This document shows positions 8,465 to 16,607 of a stretch of DNA of 64,000 nt, one piece after another. Position 1 is the stretch's first letter. The number at the start of each line of letters is the position of its first letter. The stretch is from Azospirillum thermophilum. Its GTDB lineage: Bacteria; Pseudomonadota; Alphaproteobacteria; Azospirillales; Azospirillaceae. The notes beneath the pieces were generated by a model. It searched no databases. It was given only the letters and a program-made list of their open reading frames with translations, and had not been told where the DNA came from. Position numbers and translations under genes: made by a program. The stretch is taken from NCBI RefSeq assembly GCF_003130795.1, contig NZ_CP029352.1:1218001-1282000 (forward strand). Direction: 5' to 3'.

Positions 8465-9277
8465 GTGCGTTTCCTTTGTTTCCGCCGGTGTCCCGGTCTG
8501 GCCCGGCAGGTTCCCGTTGGCGCAGTGCGGTTTGGGCTGCACTGGCAGGGTTGAACCCGTTAAAGCGAAGTACATTATCGAATAATCTTTATTATCCCAT
8601 GGCATTCACACCATTATTATCAATTTCTTCTGATGGAAGCTTATAGAATGAGCAATAAGACCAAGAAAACCCCTAAACGGGTATGGTTCGCCCGCAGATG
8701 CTCGCCACCACTCCACCTCTTCTCTATTGAGTAAGGACGCTCCCCATTTTCTCATTCTATTGGATGATCGGAGTGGTAATACTCGACCATCTATAGCCCT
8801 TTCTTTCGAAGAAACGACCGCACCACCGCACCGGGCGGTGGTTCCGCGTCCCGAATTCCGGCTGGGTACGCCAAGAGAGAGCCCCCCTGCTGAGGGTACC
8901 TCTTCACGCTTGCCTAGCTGCGGGTAGCAACAATTGTGTTTGCAGTCTTTCATACACCGCAGCGGCCGGTACCCCGGCCACAAGCGGACCGGCCAATGGC
9001 TTTTCCCAGCAAATACAGGAAGATAGAATCCATGATCGAATCAATAAACACTCGACGAAACGACATCAACCTGTAATGAGTCCGTCGCAATAACTGTTTC
9101 AGCGGCAAAACAGTGTCGCCAAAACCGAAATAATAGGTTTATCTTCTTATCGAGTTGGGTGTATTACCCGACCCGTTGCTTGGCGCTTATTGCCCTCGTC
9201 ACGAGCTGCAACAAACGGCAAGGACTTGTTCCAAGCCATCCCATAACGCAGCCGGATAAACCCAATGGAGGGCATAA
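8465..9277. other. AT-richer intergenic region between luxR and the RTX gene
   Basis: 813 bp without a convincing gene, distinctly AT-richer than its surroundings. It holds several inverted repeats: ATAGAATGAG (8643-8652) with its complement at 8751-8760, ACCACTCC (8707-8714) with its complement at 8770-8777, and ACCACCG/CGGTGGT around 8821-8841. The first two cross each other, an H-type pseudoknot arrangement. Short ORFs on both strands (8606-8983 minus, 8727-8927 plus) lack good starts and family resemblance. It must hold the divergent promoters; an untranslated RNA is possible. Confidence 0.5.
9157..9169. promoter_or_regulatory. Candidate operator upstream of the RTX gene
   Basis: GGGT-N5-ACCC is a perfect short dyad about 108 bases before the RTX start, in the divergent gap shared with the LuxR-type gene. 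A LuxR dimer site is plausible, but the arms are only four bases. Confidence 0.25.
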
Positions 9278-9886
9278 ATGGCTACCTACACCAACGCTGC
9301 CGACGAGATCATCACCGGCAACGGCAATGACGTTATCTACGCTCTCGGCGGCGACGACTACATCGAGACCAATGGCGGCGCCGACACCATCTATGGTGGT
9401 GCGGGTCACGACTATATCCTGTCGGGTGCCGGTGCCGATGTGGTCGATGGCGGTGCGGGCAACGACTACATCGAGGCCGGCGCCGGCAACGACAAGGTCT
9501 ACGGCGGCGCGGGCAACGACGATCTGTATGGTGGCGCCGGCCGTGACACGCTGGACGGCGGCACCGGTGCCGACAACATCATCGGCGGCCGCGGCGACGA
9601 CGTCATGACCGCCGGCAACGACAGCGCGGTCGACCGCTTCTACTTCTCCAACAGCGACACCAGCCCGACCGGCCGCGACGTGATCTACGGCTTCGATGCC
9701 CAGAACGAGGACAAGATCGTCCTGAACAACGTCTGGATCACCGAGATCAACAACGTCGACGTGGACATGGGCAACCCGTTCACCAACGACACGCTGCTGG
9801 TCCTGTCCAACGGTCAGGAGATCCTGCTGGTCGACGTGGCGTACGGCTTCAACGGTGCCGACGTCGAGTACGGCTCCTGGGCCTGA
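9278..9886 (+). CDS. RTX calcium-binding repeat protein, type I secretion substrate
   Basis: A 202-residue acidic protein. Residues ~10-110 are nine or ten RTX nonapeptides of the GGxGxDxUx type (GGAGNDYIEAG, GGAGNDDLYGG, GGAGRDTLDGG), which fold into a calcium-stabilised beta-roll outside the cell. The remaining ~90 residues form a C-terminal domain ending VEYGSWA, in the position of the uncleaved secretion signal. There is no N-terminal signal peptide, as expected for type I export. No enzymatic domain is visible, so it may be a small adhesin or matrix protein. GGAGGG precedes the ATG. The secretion ABC and adaptor follow directly, and it is the obvious substrate. Confidence 0.92.
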   Translation: MATYTNAADEIITGNGNDVIYALGGDDYIETNGGADTIYGGAGHDYILSGAGADVVDGGAGNDYIEAGAGNDKVYGGAGNDDLYGGAGRDTLDGGTGADNIIGGRGDDVMTAGNDSAVDRFYFSNSDTSPTGRDVIYGFDAQNEDKIVLNNVWITEINNVDVDMGNPFTNDTLLVLSNGQEILLVDVAYGFNGADVEYGSWA

Positions 9887-9915
9887 TCCCAGGCGCCTGA
9901 TCGGGCGTGATGTGC

Positions 9916-9956
9916 GGGGTGCCGGCTCCCGGGGCCGGCCCCCCTCTTCATTCGTT
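9916..9956 (+). terminator. Hairpin between the RTX gene and its secretion genes
   Basis: GGGGTGCCGGC pairs with GCCGGCCCCCC (one mismatch) around a seven-base loop, followed by the pyrimidine stretch TCTTCATTCGTT. The position suggests a partial terminator that lets the substrate be made in excess over the exporter, as in other RTX operons. Confidence 0.55.
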
Positions 9957-9979
9957 CCCTCTCGACCGGAGCACGCATC

Positions 9980-11782
9980 ATGACCAGCCGCGGCGGCACG
10001 GCCGGCAACCATCTGCCGAGGGCGTTCGTCCCCGCCATTCTCTTCTCGGGCGTCGTCAGCCTGTTCATCGCCCTGCTGCAACTGGCGCCGTCGATCTACA
10101 TGATGCAGGTCTATGACCGCGTGCTGGGCAGCCGCAATCTCGACACGCTCGTCGCCCTCAGCCTGCTGGGCGGCGGGGCGTTGATCATCTATGGCCTGAT
10201 CGAAGTGGCGCGCGGGCAGATCTACACCGCCATCGGCCACCATTTCGCCCGCAGCATCACGCGCGACGCGCTGGAGGCCTCGATCCGCGGCCGGCTCGAC
10301 AATCCGAACAGCCAGCCGAGCCAGGTGCTGCGCGACATCGGCGAGATCCGCGCCTTCCTCGGCAGCCCCAGCGTCGGAGCACCCTTCGACGCCTTCGCCG
10401 CCCCCATCTTCTTCCTGGTCCTCTACATCCTGCATCCCGCCTTCGGACTCGTGGCGCTGATCGGCGGCGGCTGCGTCATCGCCGCCACGCTGATCGGGCA
10501 GGCCGTCTCCGCGCCGGCGATGACCGAGGCCAACCGCCGGATGATCCGGCAGGCCGCCGAGATCGGCGCCGCCGCCCGCGCGGCCGAGGCGATCGAAGGC
10601 ATGGGCATGGCGCCCAACATCATGAACCGGACGGAGCGGATGCAGCAGCAGTATCTCGCGCTGCTCCACCGCGCCACCGTGCGCAGCAAGACCTTCTCCA
10701 CCCTCGCGCGCGTCCTGCGGATGATGGTGCAGCTCGCCATCGTCGGCATCGGGGCGGTCCTGGTGATCGACCGGCTGGTCAGCCCCGGCGCCATGATCGT
10801 CGCCTCGCTGATCCTGGCCCGCGCGGTCGGCCCGTTCGAACAGCTTTCGGAGGGATGGCGAAGCTGGGTCCAGGCCTGGGCGGCCTACAAGCGGCTGTCG
10901 GCGGTCCTCGCCTCCGCCCCGCCGCGGCGGACCGGCCGCGTGCCCCAGCCGTCGGGCGCGCTGACGGTGGAGCGGCTTGCCTATGTCCCGCCGGGCGGCG
11001 AGCGCGCCACCCTGCGCAACGTCTCCTTCAGCCTGCAGCCGGGCGAGGTGCTGGGCGTCGTCGGCCCTTCGGCGGCCGGCAAGTCGACGCTGGCCCGCCT
11101 GCTGGTCGGGGTCCTGGAGCCGACCTCCGGCGGGGTCTACCTCGACGGGCACAATGTCTGGACCTGGGAGCGCGGGGATTTCGGCCGCCATGTCGGCTAT
11201 GTGCCGCAGAGCGTCGCCCTGCTGGAGGGGACCATCGCCGCCAACATCGCCCGCATGGGCGCCGTCGACGAAGCCGCGGTGATCGCCGCCGCGCGCAGCG
11301 CCGGCATCCACGAGATGATCGGCCGCCTGCCGATGGGCTACGAGACGCCGGTCGGCGAGGCCGGCGCCCTGCTGTCCGGCGGCCAGCGCCAGCGCCTGGC
11401 GCTGGCCCGCGCGCTCTACGGCAACCCGCGGCTCCTGGTGCTCGACGAGCCGAACGCCAACCTCGACACCGAGGGCGAGAACGCGCTGGCGGACGCGATC
11501 GCCAAGGCCAAGGCCGCCGGCACCACCGTCGTCGTGGTCAGCCATCGCCCCATGCTGCTGGCCGGGGCCGACCGGGTGATGGTGCTGCGCGACGGCATGA
11601 TCGACCAGATCGGCTCCCGCTCCGACGTGCTGCGCCGCCTGACCGGCAACCCGGCGGCCCGTCCGGGTCCCGCCGCCGCGCCCGCCCCGGCCGCCCGGCC
11701 GCTGGAGCAGCCGTCCGCCGCATCGGGCACCCCTCCCGGCGCCTCTCCCGGCCCCGCCCTCAACGCCGCCGCCGGCGACTGA
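9980..11782 (+). CDS. Type I secretion ABC transporter (PrtD-type permease/ATPase)
   Basis: A 600-residue exporter half-transporter of the inner membrane. Residues ~15-310 hold the transmembrane domain (FSGVVSLFIALLQLAPSIYM begins it). Residues ~320-545 are the ATPase, with Walker A GPSAAGKSTL, signature LLSGGQRQRLALA and Walker B LLVLDEPNANLD. No C39 peptidase-like domain is present, matching the PrtD/LapB-independent type used for small RTX substrates. The last ~45 residues are a proline/alanine-rich tail without a domain. It lies 93 bp after the RTX gene and 26 bp before the adaptor. The third partner, a TolC-type outer-membrane protein, is not in this window. Confidence 0.95.
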   Translation: MTSRGGTAGNHLPRAFVPAILFSGVVSLFIALLQLAPSIYMMQVYDRVLGSRNLDTLVALSLLGGGALIIYGLIEVARGQIYTAIGHHFARSITRDALEASIRGRLDNPNSQPSQVLRDIGEIRAFLGSPSVGAPFDAFAAPIFFLVLYILHPAFGLVALIGGGCVIAATLIGQAVSAPAMTEANRRMIRQAAEIGAAARAAEAIEGMGMAPNIMNRTERMQQQYLALLHRATVRSKTFSTLARVLRMMVQLAIVGIGAVLVIDRLVSPGAMIVASLILARAVGPFEQLSEGWRSWVQAWAAYKRLSAVLASAPPRRTGRVPQPSGALTVERLAYVPPGGERATLRNVSFSLQPGEVLGVVGPSAAGKSTLARLLVGVLEPTSGGVYLDGHNVWTWERGDFGRHVGYVPQSVALLEGTIAANIARMGAVDEAAVIAAARSAGIHEMIGRLPMGYETPVGEAGALLSGGQRQRLALARALYGNPRLLVLDEPNANLDTEGENALADAIAKAKAAGTTVVVVSHRPMLLAGADRVMVLRDGMIDQIGSRSDVLRRLTGNPAARPGPAAAPAPAARPLEQPSAASGTPPGASPGPALNAAAGD

Positions 11783-11808
11783 CCGTCCATCCCCCGAGGC
11801 CCCCTGCC

Positions 11809-13155
11809 ATGGCAACCCTTGACCTCGTTCCCGCCGCCCGCGGCGAGTTGATCGACCTGCCGCACCGCGAGCCGACGGTGAGCCGCGCCATCGCGACGGC
11901 CCTGCTGCTGATCCTGCTGGCCTTCGGCTCGGCCGCCGGCTGGGCCTTCCTCGCCAAGCTCGACGGGGCCGCACTCGGCCAGGGCACCATCACCGTGATG
12001 GGCAACCGCAAGACCGTGCAGCATCTGGAAGGCGGCATCGTCTCCGACCTCGCCGTCCGCGAGGGCGACATGGTGGAGGCGGGCCAGGTCCTGCTGCGCA
12101 TCCAGGGCACGCAGAGCCGCGCCATGCTGGAGGAGATGGCGGGGCAATACTGGTCCGCCCTGGTCCGCCTGACCCGCCTGCAGGTCGAGCAGGCCGGCCA
12201 GCGCACGCTGCGCTTTCCCGACAAGCTGATGGACCGCAGCAGCGACAACCCGGCGCTGGCCCGCGCCGCGCAGGTGCAGACCGCCATGTTCGCCGCCCGC
12301 TGGCAGCAGTACGACGCCGAGCTGGCGGTGCTGCAGGGGCAGATCGCCCAGGCCCGGCAGGAGATCGCCGGGCTGCGCGTCCAGCACCGCACGGCGGTCG
12401 AGAAGATCGACTACACCAGGCAGGAACTGGCCGGCGTGCTCGACCTCTACCACAAGGGGCTGGAGCGGGTGCCGCGCGTCATGGCGGTGCGCCGGGCGCT
12501 GGCCGATTCGGAAGGGCAGCGAGACGACGCGCTGGCGCAGATCGAGCGGGCCGAACAGGGAATCGCCGTCCTGCAGCGGCAGATCGAGGGGAAGGAGCGG
12601 ACGCGGCAGGCGGAGATCGCCGCGGAGATCGAGACGACCCAGGCCACGCTGTCGGACGCCACCGCCCGCATCAAGGCCGTGCAGGATGCCGTCGCCCGCA
12701 CCGAGGTCCGCGCGCCCATCGCCGGCCGGGTGGTCGGGCTGAAGGCCTTCACCGTCGGCGGCATCGTCAAGCCCGGCGACCCCATCATGGACATCGTGCC
12801 CGGCACCGACGAGCTGGTGGTCGAGACACGCGTGACGCCGAACGACATCGACGTGGTGCGGGCCGGCCAGCCGGCGCAGGTGCGCCTGACCGCCTTCAAG
12901 ATGCGCCGCACCCCGACCGTCGACGGCGTGGTGGACCGCGTATCCGCCGACCGCTTCACCGACCAGAAGACCGGCGAGGCCTACTTCATCGCCATGGTCC
13001 GGCTCGATCCGGAGAGCCTGCGGCAGGCCGGCCCGCTCGACCTGCATCCGGGCATGGCGGCCGACGTCATGATCCGCACCGGCGAGCGCCGCGCCATCGA
13101 CTATATCGCGGCCCCGCTGTTCGACTCCCTGGCCCGCGCGCTGGTGGAGGACTGA
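11809..13155 (+). CDS. HlyD-family type I secretion periplasmic adaptor
   Basis: A 448-residue membrane-fusion protein linking the ABC exporter to an outer-membrane channel. One N-terminal membrane segment (residues ~28-50, ATALLLILLAFGSAAGWAFL) is followed by the first lipoyl half (VQHLEGGIVSDLAVREGD), a long alpha-helical hairpin (~100-285, glutamine/alanine/arginine-rich), the second lipoyl half (VRAPIAGRVVGLKAFTVGG) and a beta-barrel domain ending with PLFDSLARALVED. The length is normal for the family. It is the last gene of the RTX operon. Confidence 0.95.
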   Translation: MATLDLVPAARGELIDLPHREPTVSRAIATALLLILLAFGSAAGWAFLAKLDGAALGQGTITVMGNRKTVQHLEGGIVSDLAVREGDMVEAGQVLLRIQGTQSRAMLEEMAGQYWSALVRLTRLQVEQAGQRTLRFPDKLMDRSSDNPALARAAQVQTAMFAARWQQYDAELAVLQGQIAQARQEIAGLRVQHRTAVEKIDYTRQELAGVLDLYHKGLERVPRVMAVRRALADSEGQRDDALAQIERAEQGIAVLQRQIEGKERTRQAEIAAEIETTQATLSDATARIKAVQDAVARTEVRAPIAGRVVGLKAFTVGGIVKPGDPIMDIVPGTDELVVETRVTPNDIDVVRAGQPAQVRLTAFKMRRTPTVDGVVDRVSADRFTDQKTGEAYFIAMVRLDPESLRQAGPLDLHPGMAADVMIRTGERRAIDYIAAPLFDSLARALVED

Positions 13156-13201
13156 GGGCGGCGGGACATCCCCGCCATCCCCCCGGCGCCGGTCCCGGCG
13201 A

Positions 13202-13654
13202 TCAGACCCAGCCGGCCAGGCGGCCGCCGAGCCAGACCAGACCGGCCAGCGCCAGCACCGCCGCCAGGACGAGCAGGACCAGGCCCCGGCGCAGCCGGGC
13301 CTCCTGCCGGGCGGCGTCGCGCTGCGCCCGCATCAGGCGCTGCTGTTCGGGGCTGAGGAAGGTGCCCGCCTCCATCTCCGGCGAGCGCTTCACCTTGGCC
13401 TGCCCGCGGGGCAGCCGCTTGGCGAGCTGGTGCGGCGGAAGGGTGTGCGGCTTGGCCCTGGGCTTGGCCTGCGGCTTTGAGAACGGCTTGGCGAGGGGCC
13501 CGGGCGGGCGGGCAGCGTTCCTGTCCGGCGGCGCCTCGTCCCCCGTCGCCCTGATGCGGTCGGCGATCCGCGCACTGGTCGTCGGCTGCTGCCGGGCTCC
13601 GCGGGCGCCCTTCCGTCCCCTGTTGCGTCTCGTCCTTGCCGCCATGGCTCGCAT
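13202..13654 (-). CDS. Basic, tail-anchored hypothetical protein
   Basis: About 150 residues. The first half is very basic and low in complexity, with KP/RAKP repeats (KPFSKPQAKPRAKPHTLP). A short conserved-looking helix follows (FLSPEQQRLMRAQRDAARQ). Residues ~126-148 are a single hydrophobic helix at the C-terminus (LVLLVLAAVLALAGLVWLGG). This predicts a tail-anchored inner-membrane protein with a cytosolic positively charged arm. No family recognised. An ATG at 13645 is an alternative start. It converges with the adaptor gene. Confidence 0.5.
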   Translation of the reverse strand: MRAMAARTRRNRGRKGARGARQQPTTSARIADRIRATGDEAPPDRNAARPPGPLAKPFSKPQAKPRAKPHTLPPHQLAKRLPRGQAKVKRSPEMEAGTFLSPEQQRLMRAQRDAARQEARLRRGLVLLVLAAVLALAGLVWLGGRLAGWV

Positions 13655-13758
13655 CGATCCGGTATCGCTCCCGGAACGGGCCGGGTCCCTTCGGTCGGAC
13701 CGGCAGGCTTACACCGCGGCGGCGGCGCTGTCAGCCCGTGACGGCGGCGCCTCCCCTT

Positions 13759-14115
13759 TTAGCCCGGCCGCTGCCCGGAATCGCAGCCCCCGTCGTGCAG
13801 GAACTCGGCGAGGAGGCGGATGGCGTCCTCGGCATCCGCGGTGAAGGCGACCCCGACGAGCCCGCGGGAAACGTCGACATGCTGGACGCGGCCGGGGAAG
13901 ACGGCGACGGCGGCGGTGCGGTCGCAGGGGATGCCGAGGGTCACCGCCTCCCCCGGCTGCAGCCCGGCGGTCCCGTCGCGCAGGACGACGCCGACCCCGC
14001 CGGCCGACCAGTTGACCAGCCGGGCCGGGAACCGCCCGACCCGCAGGGGATAGTCGCCGCCGGCGAAGCGGGCGTGGCGCCGGCGGTCCCGGTCTTGCTG
14101 CGTCTCGGTCGTCAT
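13759..14115 (-). CDS. PilZ-domain protein
   Basis: A 118-residue single PilZ domain. The c-di-GMP-binding signature is present: the arginine-rich RDRRRHARF (RxxxR) near residues 9-17 and NWSAGGVGV ([D/N]xSxxG) near residue 37, followed by beta-strands such as GEAVTLGIPC and LVGVAFTADAED. Such proteins change conformation on c-di-GMP binding and act on motility, exopolysaccharide or secretion. The partner is not evident. The ATG at 14115 begins MTTETQQDRDRRRH; the longer frame to 14223 lacks support. Confidence 0.85.
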   Translation of the reverse strand: MTTETQQDRDRRRHARFAGGDYPLRVGRFPARLVNWSAGGVGVVLRDGTAGLQPGEAVTLGIPCDRTAAVAVFPGRVQHVDVSRGLVGVAFTADAEDAIRLLAEFLHDGGCDSGQRPG

Positions 14116-14179
14116 GGCTGGCCTCCTCGCGTCGTCTCCCCGTGGCGTTCCTGTGGCGTTCCCGTGGCGTCCGGTGTCG

Positions 14180-15532
14180 CTAATCCGGCAGTCTGAGGTC
14201 GGACGCCCCGCGGAAATCGGCATCCTTGAGATCGGCGCCGCGCAGATCCGCCATGGTCATCACGGCATCCAGCAGGATGGCGCCGCGGAGTTGCGCCTGC
14301 GTGAAGCGCGCCTGCGTCAGGTCGGCGTCGCGGAACTGCGCGCCCGACAGGTCGGCCGCCGCCGCGTTGATGCGGGCCATGCGCGCCTTGTCGAAGTTGG
14401 TCGCCCAGCCCTGGCCGTTGCGCAGTTCCATCGGGCAGGCGATGGCGGTGCTGAGGTCGGCGTCGCCGAGGACGGCGCGTTCGAAGCAGGCGCCGCGGAG
14501 GTCGGCGCCGACGAGGGTGGCGCCGCGCAGGTCCGCCATGGACAGGTCGGCCATCGCCAGCACCGTGCCGGAGAGGTTAGCGTCCTTCAGCTTCGCCTGC
14601 TTGAGGATGGCGGCGGACAGGTTCAGGTGCGACAGGTTGTGCCCGCTGAGATCGACCGCCGAGAGGTCGGCGCGCTTGCCCTTACGCCCGTTGCTGAGGA
14701 TCCAGTCGCGGTGGAGGCGCAGCGCCTCGCCGATCACGCCGTCGATGTCCTCCAGCCGCTTCACCACGTCGGCGCCGCTGAGATTGGCGAGCGACAGGTC
14801 GACCTCGTCCAGCAGCGCGCCGAGCAGGCTGGCGTTGGAGAGGTCGGTGCTGCGCAGCAGGGCGCGGGTCAGGATGGCGCCGTCCAGCTTGGCGCCGGAC
14901 AGGTTGGCCTCCGACAGGTCGGCACCCTCCAGGTTGCAGCCCGTGAGGTCGGAGCCGCTGAGGTTGGCGCGGATGAAGATGCTGCCGCGCAGGTCGGTGT
15001 CGCGCAGGTCGGTCTGGACGACGAAGGCGTTGGACAGCTTGGCCCGGCTGAGGTCGGCCTTGGTCAGGGTGGCCTCGGACAGCTCGGCGGCGCTCTGGCT
15101 GGGCGACATGGGCGCCAGATCGCCGTTCTTCGCCCGCATCAGGTAGCCGTCGCGCAGGTCGGCCTCGGCCAGCAGGGCGCGCGGCATGGCGGCTCCGCGC
15201 AACGCGGCCCCGCGAAGGTCGGCCTTGGAAAGGTTGGCCTTGGTCAGGTTGGCCTTGGTCATGTCGGTGCCGAACAGGCAGGCGCCGCGGAGATCGGCGC
15301 CGCTGAGGTCCGCCCCCACCAGCCGCGCCCCGGTCAGGTCGGCCCCGGCCAGCACCCGCCGCGAGAGCGTGGCATGCGACAGGTCGCAGAACTTCAGGCA
15401 GGCCCGCGTTCCGCCGCGCTGTCCCTGGACATGGCGCAGATGCAGCTCCAGCACCTGCTCGATCTCGGCAGCCGTCGGCTTGCGGTAGTCGATATCGAGG
15501 CGGTCGAGCGTCGTCTGGAACATCGTTGGCAA
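14180..15532 (-). CDS. Pentapeptide-repeat protein (paralog of 35125-36312)
   Basis: A 450-residue protein made mostly of A(D/N)LxX pentapeptide repeats (LAGADLTGARLVGADLSGAD and many more), which form a right-handed square beta-helix. Two runs (residues ~50-245 and ~290-445) are separated by a non-repeat insert with LHRDWILSNGRKGKRADL near residue 275, an H-x-x-W motif that also occurs in the paralog. Function is unknown; some relatives mimic DNA. The TTG at 15532 has GGAG five bases upstream; the ATG at 15523 is the alternative. It is in the same direction as the PilZ gene, 64 bp apart. Confidence 0.85.
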   Translation of the reverse strand: MPTMFQTTLDRLDIDYRKPTAAEIEQVLELHLRHVQGQRGGTRACLKFCDLSHATLSRRVLAGADLTGARLVGADLSGADLRGACLFGTDMTKANLTKANLSKADLRGAALRGAAMPRALLAEADLRDGYLMRAKNGDLAPMSPSQSAAELSEATLTKADLSRAKLSNAFVVQTDLRDTDLRGSIFIRANLSGSDLTGCNLEGADLSEANLSGAKLDGAILTRALLRSTDLSNASLLGALLDEVDLSLANLSGADVVKRLEDIDGVIGEALRLHRDWILSNGRKGKRADLSAVDLSGHNLSHLNLSAAILKQAKLKDANLSGTVLAMADLSMADLRGATLVGADLRGACFERAVLGDADLSTAIACPMELRNGQGWATNFDKARMARINAAAADLSGAQFRDADLTQARFTQAQLRGAILLDAVMTMADLRGADLKDADFRGASDLRLPD

Positions 15533-15674
15533 CCAAGCTCCGCGGAGGCGCCGGGCGCCCCTCTTCCTGTCGGGAAGGCGGATGTTAGCGGCCAGAAGTT
15601 AAAACCCGCTGTGTTCCAACGAAAATAGACACTGTGCCGCAGGCGGCGGTCCCGCTCGCGCGCCGGTCCATGTG

Positions 15675-15698
15675 GATGGGGATGCGGATGGGGATGCG
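15675..15698. repeat. 12-bp tandem duplication
   Basis: GATGGGGATGCG occurs twice head to tail in the gap between the pentapeptide gene and the next minus-strand gene. No coding role is seen. Confidence 0.7.
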
Positions 15699-15753
15699 GG
15701 AGGCCGGGTGAAGACTGGTCCGGAGCCTGCCGCCCCGGTGACGGCCCGCCGCC

Positions 15754-16353
15754 TCAGCCGTTCAGCGCGCCCGATGCCGAGGTGGCCAGCAGCGCCATGC
15801 CCATGCCGTGCAGCCGCGCCCGGCGCTTGCCCTCCGGCAGGGCCGCGAGGCCGAGCAGGGCCGGCACCACCGAGTCGTCGCCGCGCATCGGCCGAAGCGC
15901 CTCGGCAAGGGCGTCGGAACGCCCGGCATCCGGGCTCCCGGCGGCGGCCAGCAGGCGTTCCGCCGCGGCGGCGCGGGACGGAGCGGAGCGGTGTTTGTCC
16001 GCCCTCTCCAGCAGGGCGTCGACCCGCTGCCGGTCGCGGTCGTCCTGGAAATGGCCATGGCGGTCCATCAGCAGGACCACCTCTATCATATAGTCGGCAA
16101 AGGTCCGGACATCCTGGGCCACCCGGAGCGCGGGCTGCTTGCGCGCCGCTGCGACGGCGTGCCGGAGCCACTCGCTCGCCCAGGGCGCCGTGGCCACCGC
16201 ATCCTCCCCCTGGGAGGGCCGCGAGTCGCACGGAAAGACGCTGGTCAGGACGAGCGCGTCCTCCGCCCCGTCGAGCGCCGGTCGCTTGAAAGCCTCTGCG
16301 AGCAATTTGTTAAGCCATGGCGACGAAAAAGGATTCACCCGTTGGGCCCGCAT
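15754..16353 (-). CDS. Hypothetical alpha-helical protein
   Basis: A 199-residue protein, soluble and predicted mostly helical (for example WLNKLLAEAFKRPALDG, LRVAQDVRTFADYMIEVVLL, ALLGLAALPEGKRRARL). No signal peptide, membrane segment or motif I recognise. The ATG at 16353 is chosen because GGAG lies six bases upstream; upstream in-frame ATGs lack such a site and translate into odd, AT-rich sequence. It diverges from the LuxR-type gene at 16608, and the 254-bp gap between them is AT-rich. Typical high-GC codon use suggests native DNA bordering the AT-rich island. Confidence 0.6.
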   Translation of the reverse strand: MRAQRVNPFSSPWLNKLLAEAFKRPALDGAEDALVLTSVFPCDSRPSQGEDAVATAPWASEWLRHAVAAARKQPALRVAQDVRTFADYMIEVVLLMDRHGHFQDDRDRQRVDALLERADKHRSAPSRAAAAERLLAAAGSPDAGRSDALAEALRPMRGDDSVVPALLGLAALPEGKRRARLHGMGMALLATSASGALNG

Positions 16354-16607
16354 CCGAATCTCCATGACGATGACATGGATATGCAACCGTGCGCCGAAGA
16401 TACCAGCATTCCGGCAGATAGCAACGGAAACGCGTCTATCAAGTGAAATATTGCACATGAAAACCGGGGGACGTCCACAGGCTGCACACAATTGTATGTC
16501 GTTTGTGCTCAATAAAAATGGTTCATATCCGAATTAAATCGGTGATATCCCCTTGAGCCTATGCCCGGCCGCCATTATGATACACCCGGGTATGCAGGAG
16601 GGTGTGC

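Noticed and set aside
8606..8983. 125-residue minus-strand open frame in the luxR-RTX gap
   Set aside because: No ribosome site or family resemblance; frame lies over inverted repeats and is better read as untranslated.
9164..11974. 936-residue open frame on the minus strand opposite the RTX and type I ABC genes
   Set aside because: Low-complexity R/G/A/D-rich translation with no domain; it lies antisense to clear genes and is a by-product of high G+C.
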